From contig OY282460.1 in the NCBI GenBank assembly GCA_958296295.1, forward strand, positions 2,604,001 through 2,668,000: a DNA stretch of 64,000 bases, written 5' to 3'. This DNA is from an uncultured Pseudomonadales bacterium. GTDB lineage: Bacteria; Pseudomonadota; Gammaproteobacteria; Pseudomonadales; Azotimanducaceae. Positions within the stretch are counted from its first letter, which is position 1; the number at the start of each line of letters is the position of its first letter. Positions 51,493 through 60,674 of this stretch are shown here, one piece after another. The position numbers were made by a program, and so were the translations under genes. The notes beneath the pieces are model-generated. The model saw nothing but the letters and a program-made list of their open reading frames with translations. It did no database searches and was not told the origin of the DNA.

Positions 51493-53133
51493 ATGGCACA
51501 TGACATAGTGATCCGCGGCGGCGAAGTCGTGGACGGCACCGGCGCCGAGCCCACGCAGGGCGACCTCGCCATCGACGGCGGCCTCATCACGGCGGTCGGC
51601 CGCGTGGACGGCAAAGGCAACCGCGAAATCGACGCCAAGGGCCTGGCGGTGACGCCCGGCTTCGTGGACCTGCACACCCATTTGGACGCGCAGATCGGCT
51701 GGGATCCGGAAATGACGCCGGTGAGCTGGCACGGCGTCACCACCGCCCTGCTCGGCAATTGCGGCGTCACCTTCGCGCCCTGCAAGCCGAAGGACGTGGA
51801 ACTGCTCGCCGGGATGATGGAAACGGTGGAGGACATCCCCAAGAACGCCATCCTCACCGGCCTGCCGTGGGATTGGGAGGATTACGGCGGCTACTTGGAC
51901 GCCATCGAGCGTCTGCGCCCGGCGCTCAACGTGGCCGGCATGGTCGGGCACTGCGCGGTGCGCTTCTACGTGATGGGCGAGCGCGCCGTGGAGGAGCCGG
52001 CGACCGCGGAGGAACGCCGGGAAATGGCCGATGTGGTGGCGCAGTCCATCGACCGCGGCGCCGTGGGTTTCTCCACCAACCGCTATCCGCCGCACAAACT
52101 GCCGGACGGACGCTCGATTCCCGGCACGTTCGCCGATCCGATCGAACTGGTGGACATCGCCAAGGCCGTGGGCCCGCGCAACGGCCTGATGCAGGCCGTG
52201 GGCGCCAACTTCGAAGTGCTCAAAGCGATGGCCGAGACCACGAAGGGCCGCATTTTGTTCAGCTACGGCACGGGCCCGCAACCCGGCTCCGGCAAGGCCC
52301 AAGCCGAGAATCTCGCCAAACTCTGCCAGCACGGCGACCTCACCGCCATCACCCAGGTGCGCGGCTCCGGCTTCATGTTTGGCCTGCAATCCGCGCTGCC
52401 ATGCCAAGGCGAGACGTGGGACGCGCTGCGCAAGATGAGCCTTGCCGAGCGCTTGGCCGCCATCCGCGACGAGGCGACCCGCGCCCGGCTGGTGGCGGAA
52501 GGCCGCGACATGAAGCGCCGCTTCCCGATGACCAACGTCTTCTACCTCGGCGACGGCGAATCGCCAAACTACGCGGCACCCCCGGCGGAGAACCTCGAAG
52601 CCGTGGCGTCCGCGGCTGGCGAACACTGGGTGGAGACGTTCCTGCGCCTTTCGGATGCGACGGACGGCAAGGCGCTCTTCAACCTGCGCATGTTCAACCA
52701 GAGCCTCAAGGAACTCGGGGACCTGTTCCAAAGCGAGCACATCTTCCCCAGCCTCGGCGACGCCGGCGCCCATGTCTCGCAAATCATGGACGCCGGTTGG
52801 CCGAGCTTCGTGCTTTCGCACTGGATCCGCGACACCGGCCTCTACAGCTTGGAGGAAGGCGTCCGGCGCCTCACCTCCGGCCCGGCGCGGGTGCTGGGTT
52901 TGGCCGATCGCGGCCGCCTGGAGCCCGGCCTGAAGGCGGACGTGAACGTGTTCGATCCGGCCAAAGTGGCCGAACGCCAGCCGGAGCTGGTACACGATTT
53001 CCCCGGCGGCGCGCCGCGCTACATCCAGAAATCGGTGGGCTACAAGACAACCATCGTGAACGGCGCTGTGACCGTGGAAAACGGCGAACACACCGGCGAA
53101 CGCGCCGGACGGGTGCTCCGGCACGGAGGCTAG
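51493..53133 (+). CDS. N-acyl-D-amino-acid deacylase-like amidohydrolase
   Basis: The 546-residue protein is an amidohydrolase family 3 member resembling D-aminoacylases. The metal motif is HTHLDAQ (H61, H63) after GFVDL, and a cysteine (C90) lies in LGNCGVTFAPC, as in D-aminoacylases that use a Cys ligand. VGHCAVR, YGTGPQPGSGKAQ and DAGAHVSQIMDAG follow, and the closing VNVFDPAKV with GGAPRYIQKSVGYKTTIVNGAVTVENGEHTG is the second urease-like barrel. ATG 51493 has GGAGGA 8 bp upstream. The substrate may be an N-acyl-D-amino acid or other amide. Confidence 0.9.
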   Translation: MAHDIVIRGGEVVDGTGAEPTQGDLAIDGGLITAVGRVDGKGNREIDAKGLAVTPGFVDLHTHLDAQIGWDPEMTPVSWHGVTTALLGNCGVTFAPCKPKDVELLAGMMETVEDIPKNAILTGLPWDWEDYGGYLDAIERLRPALNVAGMVGHCAVRFYVMGERAVEEPATAEERREMADVVAQSIDRGAVGFSTNRYPPHKLPDGRSIPGTFADPIELVDIAKAVGPRNGLMQAVGANFEVLKAMAETTKGRILFSYGTGPQPGSGKAQAENLAKLCQHGDLTAITQVRGSGFMFGLQSALPCQGETWDALRKMSLAERLAAIRDEATRARLVAEGRDMKRRFPMTNVFYLGDGESPNYAAPPAENLEAVASAAGEHWVETFLRLSDATDGKALFNLRMFNQSLKELGDLFQSEHIFPSLGDAGAHVSQIMDAGWPSFVLSHWIRDTGLYSLEEGVRRLTSGPARVLGLADRGRLEPGLKADVNVFDPAKVAERQPELVHDFPGGAPRYIQKSVGYKTTIVNGAVTVENGEHTGERAGRVLRHGG

Positions 53134-53149
53134 CCGCCTACCTTGGGAT

Positions 53150-53172
53150 GCCGGTGCCGCGTTGGCACCGGC
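53150..53172. terminator. Bidirectional terminator-like hairpin between convergent genes
   Basis: GCCGGTGCC-GCGTT-GGCACCGGC is a perfect 9-bp stem with a 5-base loop. It sits between the deacylase stop (53133) and the convergent RNase R stop (53179), the expected position for a shared terminator. No long T-run is present. Confidence 0.55.
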
Positions 53173-53178
53173 GGCCCA

Positions 53179-55299
53179 TTAGCGACGCCGGCCGCGGCGG
53201 CGGCCGATCGGCGCGCCTTGCAAGGCCAAGTCGATGCGGCCGGTCGCCACCGAGACCTCGCGGATCACCACTTGCAGGCGGTCGCCAAGGGTGAAACGCG
53301 CGCCGGAGCGTGACGCCACCAAACTCATCGATTGCGGCAGATGCTCGTAATAATCGCGGCCAAGGCCGGAGACATGCAAAAGGCCTTGCACGCCCAGATC
53401 GTCCAGCTCCACGAATAAGCCGAAGGACGTCACCGCCGCCACGGTTCCCGCGCACGTCTCGCTGGTGCGGGCTTCCGCGAGCACGCACTTGAGCCACGAA
53501 TCGACGCCCCGTTCCACCTCCTCGGCGCGCCGCTCGGTCATCGACGTGTGGGTGGCAACGGCGTCCGCCTCGTCCGCGGCCAGCGGCACACCTTTTATCA
53601 TGCGGTGGATGAGCAGATCGGCGTAACGGCGGATAGGCGAGGTGAAATGCGCGTAGGCGGGAAGCGCCAATCCGAAGTGGCCGAGACGCCGGGTCTCGTA
53701 ACGCGCCAAGGCGAGTGAACGCAGCACGATGGCATCCCAGATCCAGCCCGGCCACGAAGACTTGGCACGCGCCCGGCGGCACACGTCCATCAATGCGTCG
53801 GGGGCGAGCCGCCCGTCCGGCAGCTTCTCGCCGACCAAACGCAAGGCCCACGCGAGCGCTTCCAGCTTGTCCGCCGCCGGCGGTTCGTGGACGCGGTAGA
53901 CGGGTGGCGAGGCGGCACCACCGTTTCCAACGCCCTGTTCCAGATGCCGTGCCGCCGCGACGTTGGCGGCGATCATCGCCTCCTCGATCAGCAGATGCGC
54001 GTTGTTGCGGCACACCCGTTCCACCGCCACCGGGCGGCCATCGCGCAGCCTCACCCGCGTCTCGTTCGCGTCGAAATCCAAAGCGCCGCGTTCGGCCCGC
54101 CGCCGACGGAACGCCTGGCGGACCGCGTCGAGCGCCAAGAGCGATTGCGCCACCGCCGGATCACCGATGGCGCTGCCGCCGCGCAGGAACTCGTCCACCG
54201 CGTCGTAGGTGAGTCGGGCGCGGGAACGCATCACCGCTTCGGCGAAGTCGTAGCCCGTCACGCGGCCTTGCGCCGACACCCGCATGTCGCAGACGACAAC
54301 AAGCCGATCCTGATCGGGCAACAAGGAGCAGATGCCGTTGGACAACGCTTCCGGCAACATCGGCACCACGCGATCCGGTAGATAGATGGAGTTGCCGCGT
54401 TCGCGGGCGTCCCGGTCAAGGGCGGTTCCGGGCCGCACATAGTGCGCCACGTCCGCTATGGCCACCACCAAGCGCCACCCGCCCCGCGGGCGCGGCTCGG
54501 CGAACACGGCGTCGTCGTAATCCCGGGCGTCCGCGCCGTCAATGGTCGCGAACGGCAGCGCGCGGAGGTCCCGGCGCCCCTCCGGCACCGACGAACCGGT
54601 GGCGACGGTCGCCAGCACCGCCAAGGTTCTGGCGTCAAAGGACCAGGTTCGCGGGACGCCATGCGCGGCAAGCAGCGCTTGCGCGGCCAGCGCCGCTTCG
54701 TTGGCGGCTTCCACCACCCGCGTGACCCGGCCTTCGAGCCCGCCATCCGCGGTTGCGACAAGGCGAAGTTCCACCACCGCGCCGGCGCGGGCCGTGGTCG
54801 GGTCCGCCAAGTCGATGCGCCTTTTGTCCGGGCCGAGAATCTCGGCATAGCGCCGTTTCGATCCGGCCGACAGGACGCCGACCACCGGCGCCGGGGACGG
54901 TTCCACGATGCGCAGCGCTTTCGCCCAGCCGTCCTGGGCGAGCGCCGTGACCTGGTCGCCCGGCCGCACCCGTTCCCCAGCGCGAATCCGCAGCACGCGC
55001 CCGTCGTTGGCGCGCAACCGCGACCCGTCGCCGCCGGCCTCCACCAAGCCGCGGACGCGCTCCGCGTCGTTCAGCCGGTAGCCGCCACGCCGCCCCAGCA
55101 CCACTTCGCCGTTGTCCACGAGGGCTTCCAAAATCTTCTTGAGCGCCCGTGACGCGCCGCCGCGCGGCGGGCGAAGATGGCCGACGAGCTCCGCCCAAGT
55201 GCAAGGGCCGAGCACACCCAGCGCGGCCCGCACATCCTTCGGCGAGATGCGCAAACGCCCGGCGGGCCGCTCGGCGGCGCGGCGCAGATGAGACGCCAA
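53179..55299 (-). CDS. rnr: Ribonuclease R
   Basis: RNase R is a processive 3'-5' exoribonuclease that degrades structured RNA. The 706-residue product shows an N-terminal helix-turn-helix-like region (ISPKDVRAALGVLGPCTWAELVGHL), two cold-shock-like folds and the RNB catalytic domain with TIDGADARDYDDAV. VAHYVRPGTALDRDARERGNSIYLPDRVVPMLPE and HFTSPIRRYADLLIHR follow. A C-terminal S1 domain spans FGLFVELDDLGVQGLLHVSGL to the end; the usual basic tail is short. The frame stays open far upstream across the SDR gene. No ATG/GTG starts near the conserved region, so TTG 55299 is the best start and remains uncertain. Confidence 0.92.
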   Translation of the reverse strand: MASHLRRAAERPAGRLRISPKDVRAALGVLGPCTWAELVGHLRPPRGGASRALKKILEALVDNGEVVLGRRGGYRLNDAERVRGLVEAGGDGSRLRANDGRVLRIRAGERVRPGDQVTALAQDGWAKALRIVEPSPAPVVGVLSAGSKRRYAEILGPDKRRIDLADPTTARAGAVVELRLVATADGGLEGRVTRVVEAANEAALAAQALLAAHGVPRTWSFDARTLAVLATVATGSSVPEGRRDLRALPFATIDGADARDYDDAVFAEPRPRGGWRLVVAIADVAHYVRPGTALDRDARERGNSIYLPDRVVPMLPEALSNGICSLLPDQDRLVVVCDMRVSAQGRVTGYDFAEAVMRSRARLTYDAVDEFLRGGSAIGDPAVAQSLLALDAVRQAFRRRRAERGALDFDANETRVRLRDGRPVAVERVCRNNAHLLIEEAMIAANVAAARHLEQGVGNGGAASPPVYRVHEPPAADKLEALAWALRLVGEKLPDGRLAPDALMDVCRRARAKSSWPGWIWDAIVLRSLALARYETRRLGHFGLALPAYAHFTSPIRRYADLLIHRMIKGVPLAADEADAVATHTSMTERRAEEVERGVDSWLKCVLAEARTSETCAGTVAAVTSFGLFVELDDLGVQGLLHVSGLGRDYYEHLPQSMSLVASRSGARFTLGDRLQVVIREVSVATGRIDLALQGAPIGRRRGRRR

Positions 55300-55337
55300 A
55301 GGGTTTCGGCCGAAAGGCGGGCGTGGTTCGACGAACG

Positions 55338-56090
55338 CTAGAACGAGCCGCCGTCCACGCGGACGATGGCACCGGTCGTGAAGCTGCCGGCGTCGCTGGC
55401 GAGAAACAGCGCGGCACCGACAACCTCCCGCGCTTGCCCGCCGCGTTGGAGCGCGATGGCGGTTTTGGCGTTGCGCTCGAATGCGGCCATGTCCCACGCT
55501 TTGGAGATGTCGGTGAGAAACGGCCCGGCCTGAATGCAGTTGACGCGCACCTTCGGCGCATAAGCGCGGGCCAGCGAAAGCGTCAGCGAGTTGACGCCCG
55601 CCTTCGCCGCGCCATAGGGTTCGGAGCCGGGCGTCGCCTGCACCGCCGCGGTGCTGCTGACGTTGATTATCGCCCCGCCACCGCCGGCGGCCATGCGCTC
55701 GCCCAACAAGGCCGAAAGGCGGTATGGGCCCTTGAGATTCACCGCCACGACCTTGTCGAAGAGATCCTCGGTCACCGCCGAGAGCTTCGGGTAGACCGGC
55801 GACATGCCGGCGTTGTTGACCAGGATGTCCACTTTGCCGAACTCCGCGTAGGCGGCATCGGCCAAGCCGCCGAGCTCGTGCCAATGGCCGACATGGCAAG
55901 CGTGTGCGAGCGCGCGCACCCCGAAAGCCCGGGCTTCGTCCGCCACCGCGGCGCAGTTGCGCGCCTTGCGGCTGGCGACGATCACATCGGCACCGCGCTC
56001 GGCGAACGCCAGCGCCATAGCCCGGCCCAACCCGCGGCTCCCGCCGGTGACCAGCGCCACCTTGCCGCTCAAATCAAACAAGCTGTCCAC
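55338..56090 (-). CDS. Short-chain dehydrogenase/reductase
   Basis: This 250-residue classical SDR has VTGGSRGLGRAMALAFAERGADVIVASRK (14-42), NNAG at 92-95, S146 in NVSST and Y159-x3-K163 in EPYGAAKAG. It closes with AIVRVDGGSF. It probably oxidises or reduces a hydroxy/keto substrate of unknown identity. The start is GTG 56090. It is 38 bp upstream of the RNase R start and 63 bp after the ABC permease stop on the same strand, so it may be read from either operon. Confidence 0.9.
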   Translation of the reverse strand: MDSLFDLSGKVALVTGGSRGLGRAMALAFAERGADVIVASRKARNCAAVADEARAFGVRALAHACHVGHWHELGGLADAAYAEFGKVDILVNNAGMSPVYPKLSAVTEDLFDKVVAVNLKGPYRLSALLGERMAAGGGGAIINVSSTAAVQATPGSEPYGAAKAGVNSLTLSLARAYAPKVRVNCIQAGPFLTDISKAWDMAAFERNAKTAIALQRGGQAREVVGAALFLASDAGSFTTGAIVRVDGGSF

Positions 56091-56153
56091 GGCGCTTCCT
56101 CAATCGGCCACCCGCACGGCGATTCCGTTTTCCGGCATCGCTCTGCCACCCGA

Positions 56154-57317
56154 TCACTCGCCCCGCAGCGCCAACGTGATGGGCAGAAGCGCGGCCCGCA
56201 CGGCCGGGAACAGGCCGCCGACCGCACCCAACAGCAGCGCCCAGACGAGGCCGGTGGCCATCAGCTCGGTGGTCACCGCGAAATCAAAGGCGATCTGCGA
56301 GAACGAGGCGTCGCTCAAGGTGGAGACGGTGAAGCCGTTGAAGCCGAAGTACGCCACCGCGGCGCCAAGCGCACCGCCAAAGACCGCCAGCGCCAAGGCC
56401 TCCGCCATCACCGAAACCACCACCGGCAGGGCACCGAAGCCCAAGGCGCGCAAAGTGGCGATCTCCACCGTCCGCGACACGACCGCGGCGTACATGGTGT
56501 TGAGCGCCGCGAACGCCGCGCCCACGGCCATGATGGCCGCCACCAGGTAGCCGAACATTTCAATCGTGTCGGCGAGATCGCCCTTCTGCCTGTTGAAGAA
56601 CTCCTTCTCGCCGAAGACAGCCAGATCAAGGCGCGGATCCGCATCCACCCGCTCGCCGAGCTCGGCGACGCGTTCGGGCGAGTCGACGAGGAGCCGCAGC
56701 GAACTGGCGCCGCCGCCCCAGCGGAAGGCCGACTGCGCCACCGGGAAATCCACCCACAACTCGGATTCGTAAGCGGAGCCTCCCGCCTCGAAGATGCCCA
56801 CGATCGTCCATTCGGTTTGGCGAAGTTTCACCGTGGAGCCCAAGTCGATGCCTGCGAATTCCACGCTCGCCCCGCGGCCGGCGATCAGCTCGCCCTTGCC
56901 CGGCGTGAACGTGCGGCCCGCCACGATGCGAACCTCGTCGCGCATCTCGAACCCGGCACCGGTGACGCCGCGCACGATGAGGTTGGCGTCCGTGCCGGAA
57001 GAGCGTTTCGGCACATCGGCCACGGTGTAAAGCTCGCGGCTGGCGAGCAGGACGCCTTCCATGCTTGCGACGATGCCGAGCGCGTCTTGGCCGATACCGC
57101 TCGACAGCTCGCTGTCCGAGCCGCCACGCAGCACGATGGCGCGATCCGGCGCACCTGCGCTCTCGAAGGTGGCGGCGAAGCCCGTCGCCATGGCGAGGAT
57201 CGCCACCATGACGCCCACCACGCCGCCGATGCCGACAACGATCACGGACGAGCTGCCAAGCCGCGACGGCAGGTTGCGCAGGTTCAACAACGTGATCCGC
57301 ACGATTTGCCCAAGCAT
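56154..57317 (-). CDS. FtsX/MacB-type ABC transporter permease (second)
   Basis: The 387-residue protein has one N-terminal membrane span (SSSVIVVGIGGVVGVMVAILAMATGF), a large periplasmic MacB-core domain and three C-terminal spans (YLVAAIMAVGAAFAALNTMYAAV, VVSVMAEALALAVFGGALGAAVAYF, ELMATGLVWALLLGAVGGLFPAVRAALLPIT). The ETARLRALGFGALPVVVSVMAEALALA-type loop (here EIATLRALGFG) is characteristic. It starts 10 bp after the preceding permease and is part of the four-gene export operon. Confidence 0.9.
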   Translation of the reverse strand: MLGQIVRITLLNLRNLPSRLGSSSVIVVGIGGVVGVMVAILAMATGFAATFESAGAPDRAIVLRGGSDSELSSGIGQDALGIVASMEGVLLASRELYTVADVPKRSSGTDANLIVRGVTGAGFEMRDEVRIVAGRTFTPGKGELIAGRGASVEFAGIDLGSTVKLRQTEWTIVGIFEAGGSAYESELWVDFPVAQSAFRWGGGASSLRLLVDSPERVAELGERVDADPRLDLAVFGEKEFFNRQKGDLADTIEMFGYLVAAIMAVGAAFAALNTMYAAVVSRTVEIATLRALGFGALPVVVSVMAEALALAVFGGALGAAVAYFGFNGFTVSTLSDASFSQIAFDFAVTTELMATGLVWALLLGAVGGLFPAVRAALLPITLALRGE

Positions 57318-57327
57318 GCCGGACGCC

Positions 57328-58482
57328 TCAGTTGCGCCGCAAGGCTTCGGCGATGGTGAGCCGTCGCGCCGCCACCGCGGGCGGGACGCCCACCACCAAG
57401 CCGAGCGCGAGGGCGATGCCCAAACCCGAGCCCACCGTCGGCCAGTGCAACTCGAAGTCCAAACGCAAAAACTCGAGGAACAAGGCGACGACCGGCGTCA
57501 GGACGAACGCCGAGCAGATGCCAAGCAAGCCTCCGAACAAACACAAGAGCAGCGATTCGCCAAGCACCAGGAGTGCCACCCGGCCGTCCGAAAAGCCGAG
57601 CGTCTTGAGCACCGCCAGTTCCGGCACGCGCTCCCGGAAGGCCCGGTGCATGACCACCGCCGTGAGCAGCAAGATGGTGAAAAACACGGCCGACAGAATG
57701 CTGTTCGCCATCAAGCCGAGATCGCCAACCTGCTGGGCGAAGGCGCGGGAGTATTCGTCCTCCGTGGCGGTTTTCGTGGGGTTCATCGAGTGCTCGAACA
57801 GGGCGTCGATGGCCTTGGCGATCTCGCCGGCACGTTGCGGCTCGGCGATCCGCACCATGTACCAGCCGACGATGCCGCGTATGCCCGTCGCTTCGGCGAA
57901 GTAGTCGTGGTTGAATAGGAACACCGGTTGCGCGCCGTCCTCGTCCTTGAAGGTGTAGGTGCCCACGAGATCGAACTCCCAACGACGGTTGCCGTCTCGC
58001 ATCGGCCAGATGTCGGCTTCTATGGGAATCTTGTCCCCGGCTTCCCACCCGAACTTCGCCGCCAGCTCCGCCGGGGCGACAGCGCCGGTGCGGGTGCGGG
58101 CAAACGCCTCGAGCACCTCCGGGGCGATGACGCTTTCCGGGTACATGTCGAAGTGGGCGCGCGGCTCCACCGGGTACTTCGGGAAGAAGTTGCGCGGGTC
58201 CTGGTAGTTGCCACCGAACCACGTCTGGTGCGTCACCGCGTCCACTCCGTCCACTTGGGCGATGGCCCGCTGCTGGCTAATTGGCAGGCTGTCGATGATG
58301 GAGTACTTGCCGCTCACCACCAGGCGACTTCCGCTCGCGAGGTCGTTGCCGCCAACAAACACAACCGCCAGCGTGCGCAACAACACGAAGAGCGAAAACG
58401 CGATCAGCACCGAGCACAACGTCAGGTAGGTGCGCACCGGCCGGCGGTGCAGGTTCGCCCATACGAAACCGACGGGACTCAT
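57328..58482 (-). CDS. FtsX/MacB-type ABC transporter permease (first)
   Basis: This 384-residue permease begins [35 protein letters not shown], the usual cytoplasmic entry and first span. A MacB periplasmic domain follows, with a coupling loop LAVLKTLGFSDGRVALLVLGESLLLCLFGGLLG and the terminal spans ending AVAARRLTIAEALRRN. ATG 58482 overlaps the ATPase stop as ATGA; longer open frames upstream are not coding. Pairs of FtsX-like permeases with one ATPase and a MacA-like adaptor export lipoproteins, peptides or other envelope molecules. Confidence 0.9.
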   Translation of the reverse strand: MSPVGFVWANLHRRPVRTYLTLCSVLIAFSLFVLLRTLAVVFVGGNDLASGSRLVVSGKYSIIDSLPISQQRAIAQVDGVDAVTHQTWFGGNYQDPRNFFPKYPVEPRAHFDMYPESVIAPEVLEAFARTRTGAVAPAELAAKFGWEAGDKIPIEADIWPMRDGNRRWEFDLVGTYTFKDEDGAQPVFLFNHDYFAEATGIRGIVGWYMVRIAEPQRAGEIAKAIDALFEHSMNPTKTATEDEYSRAFAQQVGDLGLMANSILSAVFFTILLLTAVVMHRAFRERVPELAVLKTLGFSDGRVALLVLGESLLLCLFGGLLGICSAFVLTPVVALFLEFLRLDFELHWPTVGSGLGIALALGLVVGVPPAVAARRLTIAEALRRN

Positions 58483-59162
58483 GCGGCCTCCTGCGTCAGA
58501 CGGCCCTTGTCCAAGCGCGCCACCCGCTTGGCGTGGCTCGCGGCCTTGGGATCGTGGGTGACCATCACGATGGTCTTGCCGTGATCGCGGCTGAGGATGT
58601 CCAACAGATCGAGTATCTCGTCCGCGGTCTCCCGGTCCAGATCCCCAGTCGGCTCGTCGCATACCAGGATTGGCGCGTCGGCGACGATGGCGCGGGCGAT
58701 GGCGACGCGCTGTTGCTGGCCGCCCGAGAGTTCCCCGGGCTTGTGCCGGGCGCGATCGGCGAGGCCAACCACCTGCAGCGCGGTGGCAGCGTTCCTGCGC
58801 CGCTCCTTGGCGGAGAGTTTCGTCAGCAAAAGCGGCAATTCAACGTTGCGCTCCGCGTTCAACACCGGCAGCAAGTTGTAGAACTGGAACACGAAACCGA
58901 TGTTGGCGGCGCGCCACTTCGCCAAGTCACCACTGGAGAGGCCGCCGATGTCCTCGCCGGCCACCACGACGTCGCCGGCCGTGGCCCTGTCGATGCCCCC
59001 CACCAAGTTGAGCAGCGTGGTCTTGCCGCTGCCCGAAGGCCCCATGAGCGCGACGAATTCGCCTTTGCCGATGGCAAGGTCGATGCCCTTCAGCACCTCC
59101 ACGACTTCGCTGCCTTTCACGAAACTCTTGTGAACATCCGTGAGGTCGATTATCGATTCCAT
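58479..59162 (-). CDS. ABC transporter ATP-binding protein (LolD/MacB-like)
   Basis: The 227-residue ATPase carries Walker A GPSGSGKT (41-48), the Q-loop [21 protein letters not shown], the signature [16 protein letters not shown], Walker [13 protein letters not shown] and the H-loop VMVTHDP. This is the standard MacB/LolD-type nucleotide-binding domain without a fused permease. ATG 59162 starts the conserved part. Its TGA overlaps the following permease start by 4 bp and it starts 50 bp after the adaptor's stop. Confidence 0.95.
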   Translation of the reverse strand: MESIIDLTDVHKSFVKGSEVVEVLKGIDLAIGKGEFVALMGPSGSGKTTLLNLVGGIDRATAGDVVVAGEDIGGLSSGDLAKWRAANIGFVFQFYNLLPVLNAERNVELPLLLTKLSAKERRRNAATALQVVGLADRARHKPGELSGGQQQRVAIARAIVADAPILVCDEPTGDLDRETADEILDLLDILSRDHGKTIVMVTHDPKAASHAKRVARLDKGRLTQEAA

Positions 59163-59211
59163 TGTGCTCTCACCCACTGCGCCCACTGTGCCCGTTGCGT
59201 CTTAACGTTCG

Positions 59212-60477
59212 CTACGGGGTCACCCGCACTTCGGCGCCATCGCGCAGCGCGGCACGCTGCGTTTCCGTCAAGGCGCGCACGACGCGCTCCCCGGCCGCCA
59301 AGCCGCTCGCGATGCGCGTGTTGCCACGCCGCGTTTCCGCCACCTGCACCTCGCGGCGCATCGCGCCGCCGTTTTCCACCACCCAGACATGACCGCCACC
59401 GTCTTGTTCGAACACCGCCGTAGGCGGCACCAGCACGCCGCTCGGCGGCGCCGGCGCATCGGCGTCGGCTGCTGCGCGCGGCTTCTCCAAGAACGCCACC
59501 TTCACGCCCATGTCCGGCAGGATACGCGGATCCCGGCGCAGGAATCCGATGCGAACGCGGACCGTGGCCTTGCCGCGGTCGGCGGCCGGAATGGTCGCGA
59601 TCACTTCCGCGGGAATGTCCAAGTCGTCGTAGGCGTTCAGGCGCGCGACGGCCGGCTGCTTCGGAAAGACGCGGGTGATGTACTCCTCGTTCACGTCCAC
59701 CTCCACCTCCAGGGAGTCCATGTCCACGATGGTGCAGATGCCCGTGCGCGTGAAGCCGCCGCCGGCCGACACCGGCGAGATCATCTCGCCCGGCTGCGCC
59801 GCCTTGGCGATGACCACGCCGCTGAACGGGGCGCGGATCTCGAAGTCCGCCAACATTCGGCGTTGCACGGCGAGGCCGCGCTCGGCCACCTCGATGTCCC
59901 GTTCGCCGCGGGAAAGCCGAGCCACGAACGCCTCCAGCGCCAACCGATTGCGATCGCGATCAGCCCGGCTGGCAAGGTCCCGCGCCGCCAACTCGTCGAC
60001 CCGCTCCAGGTCCAATTCGGCTTGACGAATGTTGACGCGGATCTCGTCGAGCGACGCCCGCGCCGCCTCGAGCTGCGATTCGGCAAGCGCCAGCTGGGCG
60101 CGGGGAATGCTGTCGTCCAAGACCGCGAGCGTCTGCCCCTCGCGCACAGCCATGCCTTCCTCAATGAGCACTTCCAACACCTTGCCGGTGGTCTTCGAGC
60201 TCACGGTGGCCTGGCGGCGCGCCACCACATAGCCCGTCGCGTCCAACACGCTGTCGCCCACCGGCGCGGCGACCACCGGCCGCGCGGTGGCGGTTTGCAC
60301 GGCGATCTCCGCGCGCGCCAGCCGCCGGGCGCCGTACTCCCAGCCGACAAACAGCAAGCCGGCGATCACCGCCACGGCCACAAACCACTTGAGCGGGCGG
60401 CGGCGCGCGACGGCCGGGCGATCGCGCTCGATCCGCAAGTCGTCGAGAAGCGCTTTCTTGTCGCGGGAACCGTCCAC
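59212..60477 (-). CDS. Periplasmic adaptor of ABC exporter (HlyD/MacA-like)
   Basis: This 421-residue adaptor has an N-terminal anchor (LKWFVAVAVIAGLLFVGWEYGA), a lipoyl-like half with DATGYVVARRQATVSSKTTGKVLEVLIEEGMAVREGQTLAVLDD, and a long coiled coil rich in Ala/Glu/Arg at about 130-210. The second half reads FEIRAPFSGVVIAKAAQPGEMISP, followed by a beta-barrel with VEVDVNEEYITRVFPKQPAVARL. It leads the operon adaptor-ATPase-permease-permease and probably joins the ABC core to an outer-membrane channel. GTG 60477 is the start. The 197 bp between this gene and the DUF3604 stop contain nothing recognisable. Confidence 0.92.
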   Translation of the reverse strand: MDGSRDKKALLDDLRIERDRPAVARRRPLKWFVAVAVIAGLLFVGWEYGARRLARAEIAVQTATARPVVAAPVGDSVLDATGYVVARRQATVSSKTTGKVLEVLIEEGMAVREGQTLAVLDDSIPRAQLALAESQLEAARASLDEIRVNIRQAELDLERVDELAARDLASRADRDRNRLALEAFVARLSRGERDIEVAERGLAVQRRMLADFEIRAPFSGVVIAKAAQPGEMISPVSAGGGFTRTGICTIVDMDSLEVEVDVNEEYITRVFPKQPAVARLNAYDDLDIPAEVIATIPAADRGKATVRVRIGFLRRDPRILPDMGVKVAFLEKPRAAADADAPAPPSGVLVPPTAVFEQDGGGHVWVVENGGAMRREVQVAETRRGNTRIASGLAAGERVVRALTETQRAALRDGAEVRVTP

Positions 60478-60674
60478 GGCGCAGGTGGAACCTCAGGCGC
60501 TGGCCGGCGTTGGCCTTCGCACCGCCCCACCGTGCCGGGCCAAGTGCGCCACGGCGGAACGATCGCCGAAGCCACGCCGCGCAGCGGACGCGACGAGCGT
60601 TAGGCAACGGGCGGGGGGCGTTCGTGCGCGGCTCGCCCCGCCAACACGCACGTTCTTGCCGAGCGAACGGCGTT

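Noticed and set aside
53179..55899. RNase R starting far upstream inside the SDR gene
   Set aside because: The extra 200 codons are antisense-like in composition and overlap a recognised SDR on the same strand; conserved RNase R sequence starts near 55300.
55149..57359. 736-codon plus-strand open frame across RNase R, SDR and permease genes
   Set aside because: Shadow frame; the opposite strand has strong family motifs throughout.
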